A stretch of 64,000 bases of DNA from contig JBBHKE010002286.1 in NCBI GenBank assembly GCA_037447655.1, positions 1 through 64,000 of the forward strand, given 5' to 3'. Positions 46,713-60,008 of this stretch are shown here, piece after piece. The DNA comes from Zygnema cylindricum (lineage: Eukaryota; Streptophyta; Zygnematophyceae; Zygnematales; Zygnemataceae). The translations under genes and the position numbers were made by a program. The notes under the pieces are model-generated. The model ran no database searches, was not told the DNA's origin, and worked only from the letters and a program-made list of their open reading frames with translations. Every line of letters begins with the position of its first letter. The first letter of the stretch is position 1.

Positions 46713-48132
46713 GTCAATTTTTGTAAGTTTTTTTCCTTTTTGGGTTTCTTAGGGTTTTTTTAGGGTTTTTTCCCTCGTTTAACGCCTTGAGACCCAGGTA
46801 AACGGATGATTAGAATGATCCGAGAATGTCATTTCGTTTTCTATTCTTTTTATTTTTATAATTTTCCCAATTGTTGCTATTGTTTTTAGTTTTGAACCAA
46901 TAATAAAGTGGCGTATTATACGATTAGTATATGGCCATAGCAAAGAAACTAAGGCTAAATATTAATTGCTTCACAAGAGCTGTAAATAGCAATTAGTATC
47001 AGTTGAGGTTATTTTTTCCATTCGGTTTAATTTTAGGGTTCTTATTTTCTCACTTACGATTTATTTAGGAGTAGGTTTTTTTACCGACGAGCGATATATG
47101 GAGATTATGGTTGTTCCAATGTTTAAAAAAAAAAGTTTTTCACGAAGTGTTTGGGACTCCCACTCCTTTTTTGTTGTTTGATAAGGAATAGGTTTATCTC
47201 CTTTCATTTTGTTTTCTTTTGTTTTATTTTGTATTGTTTTGTTTTGCTTTGCTTGGTTTCTAAATTTGTCCTTTTCAAGTTTTTTTCCTCAGGGTCATCG
47301 CACTTTTTTTTTTGTTGTTCTTATTTATTTGTCCATGTCACATCACTTTCCGGTAAAAATGTCATTGTTTTGTAAGTTATTTTTTTTTTCTCGTTTTTTT
47401 TTTGTTTTTTTTTTTTTGTTTGTTTTTTTTTTTTTTTGTTATTTTTAACGAGGAAAAAGTAGGCGGTTGTTTCCTTTTATTTATGTTTGAAACCTTTCTA
47501 CCCCTTTCAGTCGGTTTTTATTATTATTGTTATTATTATTACTGTTGTCATTATTTTATTTTGTGAATTTGCTTGTGTCTGTCTTTCTTTATATTTTTGT
47601 TCACTTATTTGTTTGTTTTTTTCTTTTCTATTCCTTATGTGCTTTTTTTATCTGTTTTTATCGACTCGCTTCCTTTTCTTTCTGTATTTGTTGTTTTATT
47701 ATTTTACTGCTTTATTGTTTTATTGTTGTTTTGTTATTTTTTTGTTTCATCTTTTTAGAATTGCTCTATTGTTTTATTGTTTTGTTGTTTTATTGTTTGG
47801 TTTGGTGTTTTATTTTTTACTTTTAATTTACTTTTCCGTTGATTCTCTCCGATTTTGAAGTCCTCTACTTTATGAACATCGGAGTCCCTTTCTTAATTCT
47901 CCATTCCTTTCTTCATTTATATTTTTATTCACTTATTTACTTTTTTGTTAAATTGTTCGATTGTTTTATTGGTTTGTTGTTTTGTTATTTTATTTTTTGT
48001 TGTTCCGTTGTTCCATTGTTTCATTGTTTTTTTGTTTAAAACTACTTATTTACTTATTACTTCATTGTTTTTTTTACTTATTTACTTGTTTTTTTATTGT
48101 TTTATTTCTTTGTTTTTTGTTTATTTGTTCAG
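46713..48132. other. T-rich spacer, no convincing exon
   Basis: Long T/TG-rich runs; frames of 60-120 codons here are Phe/Leu/Cys low-complexity. I looked for metallo-beta-lactamase motifs that should precede the DRMBL exon and found none. Confidence 0.5.
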
Positions 48133-48292
48133 TTACGAGATTCCCTACAGTGAACATTCGAGTTTTACGGAACTCAAAGATTTTGTTCAGTTCATGGATC
48201 CGGAAATAATAATTCCCTCCGTTCACAATAAAGACGAAATGTCCGCCGAGAATCTCGTCACCCTTTTAAGCGAAAATGGGGATGAAAAATGA
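48133..48292 (+). pseudogene. Lone terminal exon encoding the DRMBL C-terminus of an SNM1/Pso2-type nuclease
   Basis: After TTTGTTCAG the frame reads YEIPYSEHSSFTELKDFVQF and MDPEIIIPSVHN, then an acidic tail and TGA at 48290-48292. IPYSEHSSFxEL followed by FVxF and IIPSV is the signature of the DNA-repair metallo-beta-lactamase (DRMBL) domain closing SNM1/Pso2/DCLRE1 5' exonucleases of crosslink repair. A whole protein needs several hundred more residues upstream, including the HxHxDH metal site. None lie in the 1.4 kb back to the BTB stop codon. It may be an orphan duplicated exon or the last exon of a gene with the BTB gene in its intron. The sequence itself has no stop or frameshift. Confidence 0.65.
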
Positions 48293-49281
48293 AAATGGGA
48301 AAAAAAAAGAAAAAAAAGGAAAATGGGGAAGAAAAAAGGAAGAAAAAAGGAAAGGAGAAGGAAAAATAAAGAAGGAAATGGGGAAGGAATTCAAGAATGG
48401 AGAAAGTAAATATAAAAATGGGAGATTGAGTTTTTAGGAGGAGGGAGAGGGAGGGAGGATGTAGGGTTTTAGGTGAAAATGTCGGGAAAAAATGGGGTTT
48501 TTAAATGGTGGATGTTTTACGAATTTGGCAAATTAAGTCATATGTAATAATTTAATGAAACCATTTTGGGATTTTGTGAAAAAAAAATTACAACTGAAGT
48601 TGTGTATTATTATTTAGTATTTTTTTGCCCATTTATTTAATATTTTTGTCATTCTTATTTGGGTATGAAATTTTTTTTCGTCCTATTTTCACTCTTTTCT
48701 TTCTTTTTTACTCTTTTCCACTTCTTTTTACTTTTTTCTCTCTTTTTTTATATGTTTTTGCTTTTAAGATACTGGTAGACATATTTCGAAAGATAAAGTA
48801 TTAACATAATCATGAAAGCAAAAAGTATGTTAGCAAAACTATTAGCAAAAGTATTTAGTACTGTTTATTTAGTATTATGTTTTAGCAAAAGTACTTTCGA
48901 AGAAAAGTACGAACATATTGAAGACAAGGATTTGCATATTGCAAAATGTAAAAGCTAAATTTATTTTGAAATATAAGGATTCACTCATTTTGAAAGATAA
49001 GTCTTCGTATATTCTGGAAGACGAGTATGGACATATTTTGAAAGGAAACCAGTATCATATTCTGAAAAAAAAAAATTAGCATTTTTTTTTTTTTAGTAAG
49101 TTATGACAGATTTTAACAGATAAGAATCATTTTACTTTGTGAGATAAGATTCTACCCATCCTGTTCAACTTGAAGGTGGTTCAGTAATTAAAATAATTAT
49201 AGTGCTAAAATAATTATAGTATTTTAATAATTATACTATTAAAATAATTATTGTTGCCGTAATGTTAAACTTTTGAATGTT
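48293..49281. other. Intergenic, purine tract then AT-rich DNA
   Basis: GGAAAAATGGGGAAG-like purine-rich repeats directly follow the DRMBL stop (48295-48480). Then AT-rich sequence with imperfect TAATTATAGT palindromes at 49190-49250. No gene. Confidence 0.5.
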
Positions 49282-49416
49282 GCTTCGATGTTAAATATTG
49301 AAAAAACATCAAATAAGGTCGATATTAAATATTGAAAAAACATTAAATAATGTCGATATGAAATATTGAAAAAACATTAAATAAGGTCGATATTAAATAT
49401 TGAAAAAACTTCAAAT
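49282..49416. repeat. 34-bp tandem repeat, about four copies
   Basis: GTCGATATTAAATATTG followed by AAAAAACATTAAATAAG recurs with starts at 49318, 49352 and 49386, and a diverged first unit. It lies just outside the palindrome's left arm. Confidence 0.9.
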
Positions 49417-50145
49417 TGGGTAAATTCAATTGGACCCTAATTGTTTGAAGGTCATAATTGTGGCTGTTACGGTACTAACTCAAAAGTGTTCGATATCCTC
49501 ACAATTTATTTATTTTGGTGCCATAAGTATCTAATCGCTTCTTCTCAGGTTTTCCTATTCACAAAAAGGAAAAGGGGGGGGGGGGGGGGTGGTACTGTAG
49601 GAAACTTTTCCCAAGCACTGGTTTTTTTTCTTTTTAACATTTGCAATAACTCTAATAGTTGTTATGACTTAGCATAATTTCATGTTCGTTCCTTGTTGTC
49701 ACTTAGTTTTTTTTTCTTTTTTTTTTCTCTTTACGTCATAGTTCTAGAATGCGGTATTATAAAGAATAGTACATGCCTTAACATGTGAAAATATGTTTAA
49801 TTCATATATTATCCCTAAAAATCGTACTCTAATTTTGCAAAAGTTGCAATAGCGGCTGAAATGCACATCATTAGGATCACAGGGATTGAAACTCCTAATA
49901 AAGAAAAAATATGTATAATAATAAAGTGGAAGATTTTTGTTTGATTAATCGACACGGTTTAGGGCAAAGATAAAGAATAAAAGAAACGAACAATTATTAA
50001 TAATGAGACCGTCATTTAACTGAAATGGACGGACAGGATTGAGCGCCCTTAATTGGAATGATTTTTGTACATAAAAACTTTCGGAATTAAAAAACAACAT
50101 TGAAAACGACCAAGTAACTTCGAAACGACCGAATATCTTCGAAAG

Positions 50146-50372
50146 TACACCATGTATCGCTATTGGTGTTGACGTTTTTTTTCCCACTTAAAACATCTTT
50201 TCTCCGTACATGTTTGTCGGATTACGGATCTGACGGTTGCGATTAAAAACCAAGATTCTCACCTTCCCATCGGCGGTCTCCGTATAAAAAGCGGACAAGT
50301 GTGTACGAAGAAAAGATATTTTAAGTGAAGAAAAAATTATTAACACTAATAGTAATAGCGATACACGGTGTA
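50146..50372. mobile_element. Small TACACC-ended MITE in the left arm
   Basis: 227 nt, TACACCATGTATCGCTATTGG to AATAGCGATACACGGTGTA. Inner pairing includes ACATCTTTTCTCCGTACA with TGTACGAAGAAAAGAT. Mirrored at 63215-63441. Confidence 0.75.
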
Positions 50373-51607
50373 GACAGCTCATCGTTATTAGACTTAACAA
50401 CACTAATTAGGTCGCGATATTTTTAGTGGAAAATCAAAAAACAGTGTTAACAACACTTTTGAAGAAAATGGACATAATCTGCCACTTCTCTCTGCACTTA
50501 ATTAGTATTATTAATTTTAATTTCGCATTAACACTAATAAAATCCTTAACTTTGTTAAAGATGGGCAGTGTAACGTACACAGCATACCGTTACTAGCGTA
50601 GAGGACTTATTACCGTTAATAATCTAAAATTAGATTTAATAGTACTAATTGAGTACAAGGAGACGTGGCAGTTTGTCTTTCACGTCCTTAAACAGTGTTG
50701 CTAACACATTTTTTGTAATTTTCGGCCAAAAAAAATCACAACTGAATTAATGTTATTCACTCTATTAAAGGTAAGCGCATCGTATCGTGCCGACAAAAAC
50801 GCTACGCATTCATGTGACGTCACAGGGTATTATTCACCGTCAAAACGTATATATAATTATACTTTAATTATTCACGGCCGTTTGACACGCTTCCCAGTTG
50901 ATGGCAGACACGTGGGTCCATAACTACAGTCGCCCTTGCGCTTTCGCGCGCTGTCTGCCGTCCTGGAGCCACGCAAAATGACAAAAAACCGAATATCGAG
51001 TCAAAAACCGCCGCTCGATCAGAAACGTGGATGCCGGATAACCATCCACCATCCATCGGTATACATGTAATTCCGTACGAAATCATTCTGTCCGATCTGG
51101 GACCGCGATTACCGCCTGATCATTCTGAAAAATCTGAAAAAACGTCTCAAGGTGTCATTATTACATAAGGTGTTATTTAATAGAACATTCCCAGGTTCTG
51201 TAACGGTCTGGACATTGTGCTGTACCACAACAACCCATGTAACACTGATTTGTGTACATATTGGCACCATAAGCTTTAGAAAGTATCCAAGTTCTAACTC
51301 TCCTCAGGCATGAATGATAGCCTATTCTCACCGGAAAAAAATTAACTTCCGCAACAGACGGGCGCTCGAATAATGTACAGCTTTCCGTGCACCGACTTTG
51401 TTGTTATCGGAAGTAACCGTCCAATAGAACTTCCTCAAAATGTTTGAGGATATTGAATTCGGGTTAAGGTTCTGCGTCTTTCTTTGAAACAAGCCAACGG
51501 TAAACCTAAAAGCTGGCAAAGCAAAAACTCGGAACGGCTATTTTATTGTTTTCGCAAGAAAAAATTATCCAAATTTGAACCACCGTCGTCGTCCCTCAAA
51601 CATTTAT

Positions 51608-52055
<448 letters not shown>

Positions 52056-52521
52056 CTGTTGTATAAAGATTTTGTTTCCAACTCTTCTCAAGCTTTTGTT
52101 TTCAAACTGATTGGTATGCTATTCAACTCCTTTAGTAAAGCAAAATTGAGATCAATGGAATTTGATGAAATTTGATTTGATTTGGTTTTGTTTAGGTTGA
52201 CTTTGTTGAGCTTTTCTAATTTTTAAAAAAACTGTTGTTGGTGTTTTAGAAATCAACTATTGACGCTGGGATTACAAATTGAGAGGGAAAATCTGAATCG
52301 AGGTACAAACCGAAACCGTCCAATAGAACTTCCTCAAAATGTTTGAGGATATTGAATTCGGGTTAAGGTTCTGCGTCTTTCTTTGAAACAAGCCAACGGT
52401 AAACCTAAAAGCTGGCAAAGCAAAAACTCGGAACGGCTATTTTATTGTTTTCGCAAGAAAAAATTATCCAAATTTGAACCACCGTCGTCGTCCCTCAAAC
52501 ATTTATTCTCTCTCTCTCTCT

Positions 52522-52552
<31 letters not shown>

Positions 52553-52559
<7 letters not shown>

Positions 52560-52801
52560 TTTTTCCCTCCATCTCTCACTCCCTCCAACCCCCATTTGTA
52601 AACCAGGCCGTTACTTTTTTTATCAATCTAAAAAGCTCACACTTATTCCCTCCATCCCTCAATCCCTCCAACCCCCATTTGTAAACCTGGCCATTACTTT
52701 TTTTACCAACCTAAAAAGCTCACACTTTTTCCCTCCAACCCTCACTCCCTCCAACCCCCACTTGTAAACCTGACCGTTACCTTTTTTATCAATCTAAAAA
52801 G
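52553..52801. repeat. 83-bp minisatellite, three units (second tandem copy)
   Basis: Unit starts at 52553, 52636 and 52719. Same unit as 51724-52055. Confidence 0.93.
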
Positions 52802-53849
52802 CTGTTGTATAAAGATTTTGTTTCCAACTCTTGTTACCTTTTTTATCAATCTGAAAAGCAGTTGTATAAGGATTTTGTTTCGAACTCTTTAGTAAAGCAA
52901 AATCGAGATCAATGGAATTTGATGAAATTTGATTTGATTTGGTTTTGTTTAAGATGACTTTGCTGAGTTTGTTTAATTTTTGGGAAAATTGTTGATGGTG
53001 TTTCAGAAAACATTTATTGACGATGGGATAGTACATTGAGCGGAAATATGAGAATCGAGGTACAAGAGGACGTAAGGGTGCAAATAGAAAATATGGCACA
53101 TTTGATTCAAATTTTGAGGCAAGTTACGTTTGGGTATCTAGCAGTTTGAGAATTTTGTTTTACAATCTGATTGCGTTTAATTAGGGTTTTTCTTAATTAA
53201 AGATTGACGTATTCAAATTCTTGGTTATGGTCATTTTTTCGCTTTTTTTGTGCCTTGTTTTAAGGTAGAAAGGTAAAATAATATAGTAAGTTTAACAACT
53301 GAATAAGCTAATAAGTCTAAAAATAATAATAAATGTAATAAGTTTAATAATTTTTATAAGTTTATAAATTTAGAAGCTTAAATAAGTTAATGTCTTGTCT
53401 TTGGACCACATCAATAATATCGGGGCTTCTACAATTTCACCAATAATTTGTTGTTGATAAATGAGTAGGTTTATAGTGTTAAGTTAGTAAGTTTAACGAT
53501 GGGCTCCGTAGCAAGATAAAAATGCTAATAATTACATTGTTACATAAAATCAGGTAATGTTGGAAATTATGATGAAGTTCCATGTATTATGAAAACATGT
53601 TTTTGATGATACCTATGTGGAATGTGAATTCGTTTTCTTCTTTACCTCATTCTTTTCTTTTTAAAGGCTGACTAGAGGTATAAACTGACATTTTTCACGA
53701 TTCTCTTTGATAACGGTTTTAGTCATGACGACTTCTAGTTTTATCTTGAGGTTTTTGTTGGAGTTAAATTTTAATATAGATTTTATTTTAATAATAGCTA
53801 CTATTGTTATCATGAGCAATTTCAACCTCAATTGTCGGGCGGCCTTTTA

Positions 53850-54232
53850 CCAATAAATGCATTAAACCTTGCCCTTGTCTCCTATTCGATTGCAATTGAG
53901 GTCGAGTCAACCAAGTCGAGTTTAGGCAAGGGCTTGTTTCGCTCCAATGGTTTTATTATAGTTTTACTTTAAAACCAAGAGTCGCATGCTTTTTTGTTGA
54001 GTCGCATATATTTTTGCAGAGACTTCTGAATTTTTTTGAGATTCCGTTATGAGTAAAAGCATTAAGCTATATTTAAATCGTTTATAACATATTGTGCTCT
54101 TACATCCCTAAGGTGGATGTTAGCACTCAAATGAAGGTTGTTATTAGATGCATTGTCTTTAAAATCCTTGACAATTTTTTCAGGTCTTGATTTTTTGAGG
54201 TACTTAAAACAAAAAATAAAGTTAACCATTGT
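53850..54232 (-). pseudogene. Left-arm copy of an unidentified coding-like segment
   Basis: Minus-strand mirror of 60009-60358 with stops and frameshifts; shared words include KIVKDF(K/R)DNASN and SANIHLRD. Not recognised. Confidence 0.35.
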
Positions 54233-55899
54233 TTTAACTATGATTAAAGTTAACCAGAATTTTGTTTTGTATGGTTTTCCTTATATCAAAATCATTTAGC
54301 CTTGGTATTTTAGAACATATAAAGTCGTTTTTGTGTTTTATGATAATTGAAATGCGTTCATATAGAAATTTCAAATGAAACAGTTCTTTTTAAATTAGAA
54401 ACTCCTATTTTTGCTGCAAAAAATCTTAGCTGAAAGAAAAACAAAACCAAACGAACATCTAAGAGATTGTTTACATTTTGCAACAAGAAAAAATGCAATA
54501 ATCATAGTTATGAAGCAAATAGTTGCAAATCCTGGTTTTTTGAATTTTGGACAAGTGATAAAACCTGTAGGAGGAGGCATAATATACTAAAACACTCTGC
54601 AATATAAAGATTCCATTTTAAAAGAAGGATAAAAGGTAAATTTTGAATAATCAAGGTTATCGATTCTCCAGATTTACTTATTTCAAGAGCCAGCTGCGAA
54701 TTTTTTGAAGTTGGAATTTAAGATATAAATGAATAGAACATAAAAACAAATGATTTTATTTAATTCACTTGTTATAATTTTAATTTTAGTGTTTATTCCT
54801 TAGATTATTGTAATTGTGCGCATAAAAGTTGCGCAATCGCAAATTCTTAAAATCCAAAACCCTGTAATGAAAAGACAAGCAAAACCTTAAAATGTCAGAT
54901 TTAGAAGTAAAAGTATATTATCAGATTCTTATATTTTTGTGTATGATTATTCTAGTTGTTAATTTTATATTCTTATCTAATGCATATTAATCAGTAGTAT
55001 CGTTTATGAATAAAAATTAACAAATTGCTTCACTACTCAGATGATTTATTGTTGTGGGACTCACAGTTTACAATAAAATACATCAAAGAAATTTTAAAGT
55101 TTATGTATTCTTAGATTATTTTAATAAATTAAAAATTCAAAAATTAATGTTGTAAACCTTTTTGACATAGATGATAAGATCATTAAAATTCTACAGAGGT
55201 TTGGAGAACTCTATAAGTTTACAGTAATTATTTTAAACACGCTTTAATTAAATTAGAATATTAAAATTTTAAAATCCAGACTTGTATCGATAATATACAG
55301 TTTATAAAATTGACTGCTAAAAAATCACCTAATAAGCTTTATAATTCTCTAAACAAAAGCTGATATTATAGGGCAAACGATTTTAGTTTATAGAGAAATA
55401 ATAAAATTGGAGAACTATGGATTTGAAAATGGGGTTAAAGAGACCAAGTTGGCATTAATGTCATTTAAGTTAATGATTTTTATCGCAGACCATATGAATA
55501 CTCCACGGTTCTTCTGCAGTTTCACCCAATGAACAAATGTTGAAAGTTAAAGTTGAATGACTTTGTTAAATCAATATCTTGTTTGTAGACAACACCAACA
55601 TCTCTCTATCTACTACAATTTCACTCACATTGTATCGTATTGTATCGTATGTATTATGTTGTAATGTATTGTATTGTATCTTATGTATTTTGCTGTAAAG
55701 TATTATATTGTATTCGATATAGTTTGTTGTAATTTTTTTATATGTTTAGTGTTAGTTTGTAATGTACAAAACCGACGCCCCAATTTTTATAAGATTTTCA
55801 AAAAATTAAAAAAAGTTTAACCATCTATACTTTTTGATCTCTTACAATTTGGGTTTATTCTAACTACCGACTATTGATCGGCTGCTTCATTGGTGGTGT

Positions 55900-56480
55900 G
55901 CAGGATTGTGCAAATATGGCGGAATATAGTGCAATTATCGATATTGATTTTAATGAAGACACTAGCAATACAGAAGAAAACCATTTTTTCGGAACTCTAT
56001 TCAACACCCAAAGAAGTATCGCATCCACTTAACAAAGTCATCTTATTAGCCCAAAACCAGAAGATGCTAAATTTTTACAAAAGCATTGGAACATGGAATC
56101 CACGACATCCTTATAAATGCCTGGGTGCAAACCCAACAAAGGGAGACGATAAATATAACCAACCACGAATGGTGATTTCTCGTGGACAACAAAATAAACG
56201 AGTCATAGTGGTATTTGGGGTACGTAAACATTGAATCACAAAAAAGGAAATTAGACACTTTAAAGAAAAAATACAAAAAACTTTTAATAAAAAACATAAT
56301 TGAGTGGAACAGGCTAAATAAAATGAAGGTACTTTGACATCCTCTATTCAGTCCTACCGCATAGTAATAAAATTAATGGGGTGGATTTTAATTTTGATGG
56401 AGACATCTTTCACAATACGGAAAAAAATTAACATAGACAACATAGGAGAAAATGATGCTCTCAAAAATGACGAGAAAACC
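55900..56480 (+). pseudogene. Myb/SANT-like ORF of a PIF/Harbinger element, left copy
   Basis: Fragments in changing frames: NMAEYSAIIDIDFNED, then EDAKFLQKHW-type, a segment aligned with WVQTQQ, then LDTLKKKYKKLL followed by WNRLNK, and FNFDGDIFHNTE. A K-rich LxxLKKxYxxL...W pattern is typical of the Myb/SANT-like DNA-binding protein that partners the Harbinger transposase. Several stops. It converges on the transposase remnant at 56390-56870. Confidence 0.5.
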
Positions 56481-56870
56481 ATATCTATTCGTTAATTTTT
56501 CAAACCCGTGTTGGATGAGTTTCTCCTGTTGGACGATCTTTTTTTGGATGTGACACAAATCTAATGTAAAATTGTCGTACCAGCACGTCACAAATCAACG
56601 TCGTCTAAAAAACTACGGTGCTACGACCAACACAAAATGTGTATAAAATAGTATGTAAAGAGTACCCGTTCCCAAATCGGTACAACACCATTGCCAATAC
56701 TTTTATTGGATGAACAACTTCACGATAATTTGTGTTTTTTTTTATGTATGGTATTAGAATGGTAAACAATTTTTAGAAGTTATCGTATCCTATCGTGTAA
56801 GCTTGTTGCCACTCTCTATCTTATTCTTTAGGATCCAATCTAATATAATTCTTTATGACATTGACGACAC
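56390..56870 (-). pseudogene. PIF/Harbinger transposase N-terminal fragment, left copy
   Basis: Minus-strand mirror of 57255-57740: REWQQAYTIGYDNF, LAMVLYRFGNGYSLHTI and RSTVVF with stops and shifts between. It keeps enough to align codon by codon with the right copy. Further downstream the two copies lose any recognisable DDE domain. Confidence 0.7.
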
Positions 56871-57279
56871 TCAAACCCTATTTAAAATATATATATATAA
56901 ATATTTTATATGTAGGTATGTTACCTTGATGTTGTTTTTGGCTTGTTGTGTGGTTTAGATGAATTGTTCTTTTTCATATGATGTTAGGTATATTAACATA
57001 GCTATGCAGATGTATTGATTAAACTGTTTGGTGTTAGTTTTTCCAATGCGGTTATAGTAGGCAAAAAAACATTTGATTCACATAGTCAACCAAATCACCA
57101 AAAACGATGATGATATTCTTGATATTATCATAGCTTCATCAATACGCCTTCTTGCGATGTTATTTTATTTCCGTTTGATAACTAATTTATACATTTCCGT
57201 ATACAACATTACTGAGAATGGTGGATGTTGCCTCGTTCTAATGCAGTATGGGGGATTGTTCACTTACAAATATGGCTAG
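56866..57279. other. Spacer at the palindrome centre
   Basis: About 400 nt without a mirror partner. On the plus strand 57100-57190 reads DDDILDIIIASSIRLLAML, which resembles the acidic/hydrophobic N-terminus of Harbinger transposases and probably belongs to the right copy. Confidence 0.5.
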
Positions 57280-57740
57280 ATTTGGAACCTAAAGAACAAG
57301 ATAGACGATGGCGACAAACTTACAAGATGGGATACGAAAAATTTCCATAAATTGTTTACGCTCCTAATACCATATATAGAAAGAGAAAACACAAATTATC
57401 GAGATGTTGTTCATCGAGTAAAAGCATTGGCTATGGTGATGTACCGATTTGGGAACGGGTGCTCCTTACATACTATTTCTAACATGTTTTGTGTTAATCG
57501 TAGCACCGTTGTTTCTTACACGACGTTGATTTGTGATGTGCTAGCACGACAATTTTACACTAGATTTGTCTCACATCCAACAGAAGATCATCTAAAACTC
57601 ATCCAACACGGGTTTGATTCATCCAACACGGGTTTGAAACATTAACGAATTGGTATGGCTTCTTCGTCATTTTTGGGAACATCATCTCCTCCCATGTTGT
57701 CCGTGTTACTTTTTTCTGTATTGTGAATGATGCTTCCATC
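57255..57740 (+). pseudogene. PIF/Harbinger transposase N-terminal fragment, right copy
   Basis: From 57225 one frame reads WLDLEPKEQDRRWRQTYKMG; a frame change at about 57347 leads into FTLLIPYIERENTNYRDVVH and LAMVMYRFGNGCSLHTISNM, then FCVNRSTVVSYTTLICDVL (57352-57645). The RFGNGxSxxTIxxxFxVxRSTV block is the helix-turn-helix region of HARBI1-like (DDE_Tnp_4) transposases. The frame ends in a short duplication of ATCCAACACGGGTTTGA (57602-57634). The catalytic DDE half is missing. This family could have mobilised the Tourist MITEs in the window, but their ends cannot be compared here. Confidence 0.8.
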
Positions 57741-58247
57741 AAAATTGAAATCCACCCCATTAATTTTGTTGCTATGTTGTAGGATTCAATGTAGGATGTT
57801 AAAGTATCTCCGTTTTACTTGGCCAGTTGTATTTGATTTTTTTTCATAACAAGATTTTTATATTTTTTCTTTAAAATGTCTAATTTTATTTTTGAGGATT
57901 CAATGCTTCAACACCCAAAATCTCGCTTTGATGTCGTTTTTTTTGTTGACTATGAAGATTTGTTATTCGTGGTTGATTAGATTTTTCGTTTTCCCTTGTT
58001 GGGTTTGCATCCATGCATTTACAAAGATGTCCGTGGATTCCACACTCCAAAGCTCTTTAAATAACTTAGCATCTTTCGGTTTTGGGCTAATATATGCACT
58101 TTGTTGAGTGGTTGTCATACTTCCTTGGGTGTTGAATAGGGTTCTGAGAAAATGGTTTTTTTTTGTATTGCGAGTGGCTTCAAAAAAAACCAATATCGGG
58201 AATTGCACTAAATTTCGCCATATTTGCACAATCCTGCACACCACCAA
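57740..58247 (-). pseudogene. Myb/SANT-like ORF of a PIF/Harbinger element, right copy
   Basis: Minus-strand mirror of 55900-56480, beginning CRIVQIWRNLVQF at 58240 and containing IESSKIKLDILKKKYKNL near 57890. Frameshifts and stops; convergent with the transposase fragment. Confidence 0.5.
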
Positions 58248-59610
58248 TTTGAAGAAGCGGATCAGTAGTGGGTAGTTAGAATAAACCCAAATTGTAAGAG
58301 ATCAAAAGATAAAGATGTTTCAACCTTTTTTAATTTTTCGAAACTATTAAGTGAAGAGGGATATTGATATTGTACATTAAAAACAAACACTAAATATTTT
58401 TTAAAAAATACAACAAATTACATGCAATACAATACAATACATTACAGCAAAATATATAAGATACAATACAATACATTACAGCAAAATACATACGATATAA
58501 TACAATACAATGTGGGTCAAAAATTGCAATAGATACAGAGATGTTGGTGTTGTCTACAAATAAGACATTGACTTAACAAACTCATTCAATTTTAACTTTC
58601 AAGATTTGTTCAATGGGTGAAATTGCAAAAGAGCAAATGAGTATTCACGTGGTCTGCAATGAAAGACATTAACTTAAAAGACATTAATGCCAACTTGGTC
58701 TCCCTAACCCATTTCCAAAGCCATAGTTCTCCAATTTCATTAAATCTCTATAAACTAAAATTGTTTGCCTCGGAATATCAACTTTTGTTTAGAGAATTAT
58801 AAAGCTTATTAGGTGATTTTTCATCTGCCAATTTTATAAACTCCATATTATCTATACAAGTCTGGTTTTTAAAATTTTAACATTCTAATTTAATTAAAGC
58901 GTGTTTAAAATAATTAGTGTAAAATTATAGAGTTCTTCAAACCTTTGTATAATTTTAATGATCTTATCATCTATGTCAAAAATGTTTACAACATTAATTT
59001 TTGAATTTTTAATTTATTAAAATAATCTAAGAATACATAAACTTTAAAATTTCTTTGATGTATTTTATCGTAAACTGTGAGTCCCACAACAATAAATCAT
59101 CTGAGTAGTGAAGCAATTTGTTAATTTTTATTCATAAACGATACTACTGATTAATATGCATTAGATAAGAATATAAAATTAACAACTAGAATAATCATAC
59201 ACAAAAATATAAGAATCTGATAATATACTTTTACTTCTAAATCTGACATTTTAAGGTTTTGCTTGTCTTTTCATTACAGGGTTTTGGATTTTAAGAAGTT
59301 CCGATTGGGTAACTTTTATACTTACAATTACAATAATCTAAGGAATAAACACTAAAATTAAAATTATAACAAGTGAATTAAATAAAATCATTTGTTTTTA
59401 TGTTCTATTTATTTATATCTTAAATTCCACCTTCAAAAAGTTCGAAGTGGCTTTCACAATAGGCAAATCTAGAGAATCTATAATATTGAATGTTTTAAAT
59501 TTACCTTCTTCTAAATATACATTTTTTCTTTTTTTTAAATGGAATCTATATGTTGCAATGTGTCGTACTAAATTATATATCCTCCCAAATGTGTGTATGT
59601 GTGTGTGTAT

Positions 59611-59611
59611 T

Positions 59612-59688
<77 letters not shown>
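59611..59688. repeat. (CT)n microsatellite, right arm only
   Basis: Preceded by GTGTGTATGTGTGTGTGTA. The corresponding left-arm position (about 54470) lacks it. Confidence 0.95.
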
Positions 59689-59691
<3 letters not shown>

Positions 59692-60008
59692 GGCTTTACA
59701 GCTAATTAATTCGTAACTTTTATTATAACATTTTTTTTTGCAAAATGTAAACAATCTATAGATGTTTGTTTGGTTTTTTTTTTTTTTTCAGATAAAATTT
59801 TTTGCAACAATAATTAGAATATTTAATTTTAAAAGGAATTGCTTTATTATAAATTTCTATATAAACGGATTTCAATTATCATAAAATTTTTACATTTTAA
59901 AACATAAAAACGACTTTATAGGTTCTAAAATACCAAGGCTAAATGATTTTGGGATAACGAAAACCATACAAAACCAAACTCTGGTTAACCTTAATTCTAG
60001 TTATAACA

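Noticed and set aside
47151-48260. Several Phe/Cys-rich frames of 60-120 codons
   Set aside because: T/TG-rich intron-like DNA; hydrophobic composition mimics membrane proteins without conserved motifs.
59413-59754. 113-codon minus frame in the right arm
   Set aside because: Dominated by RERERE from (CT)n.
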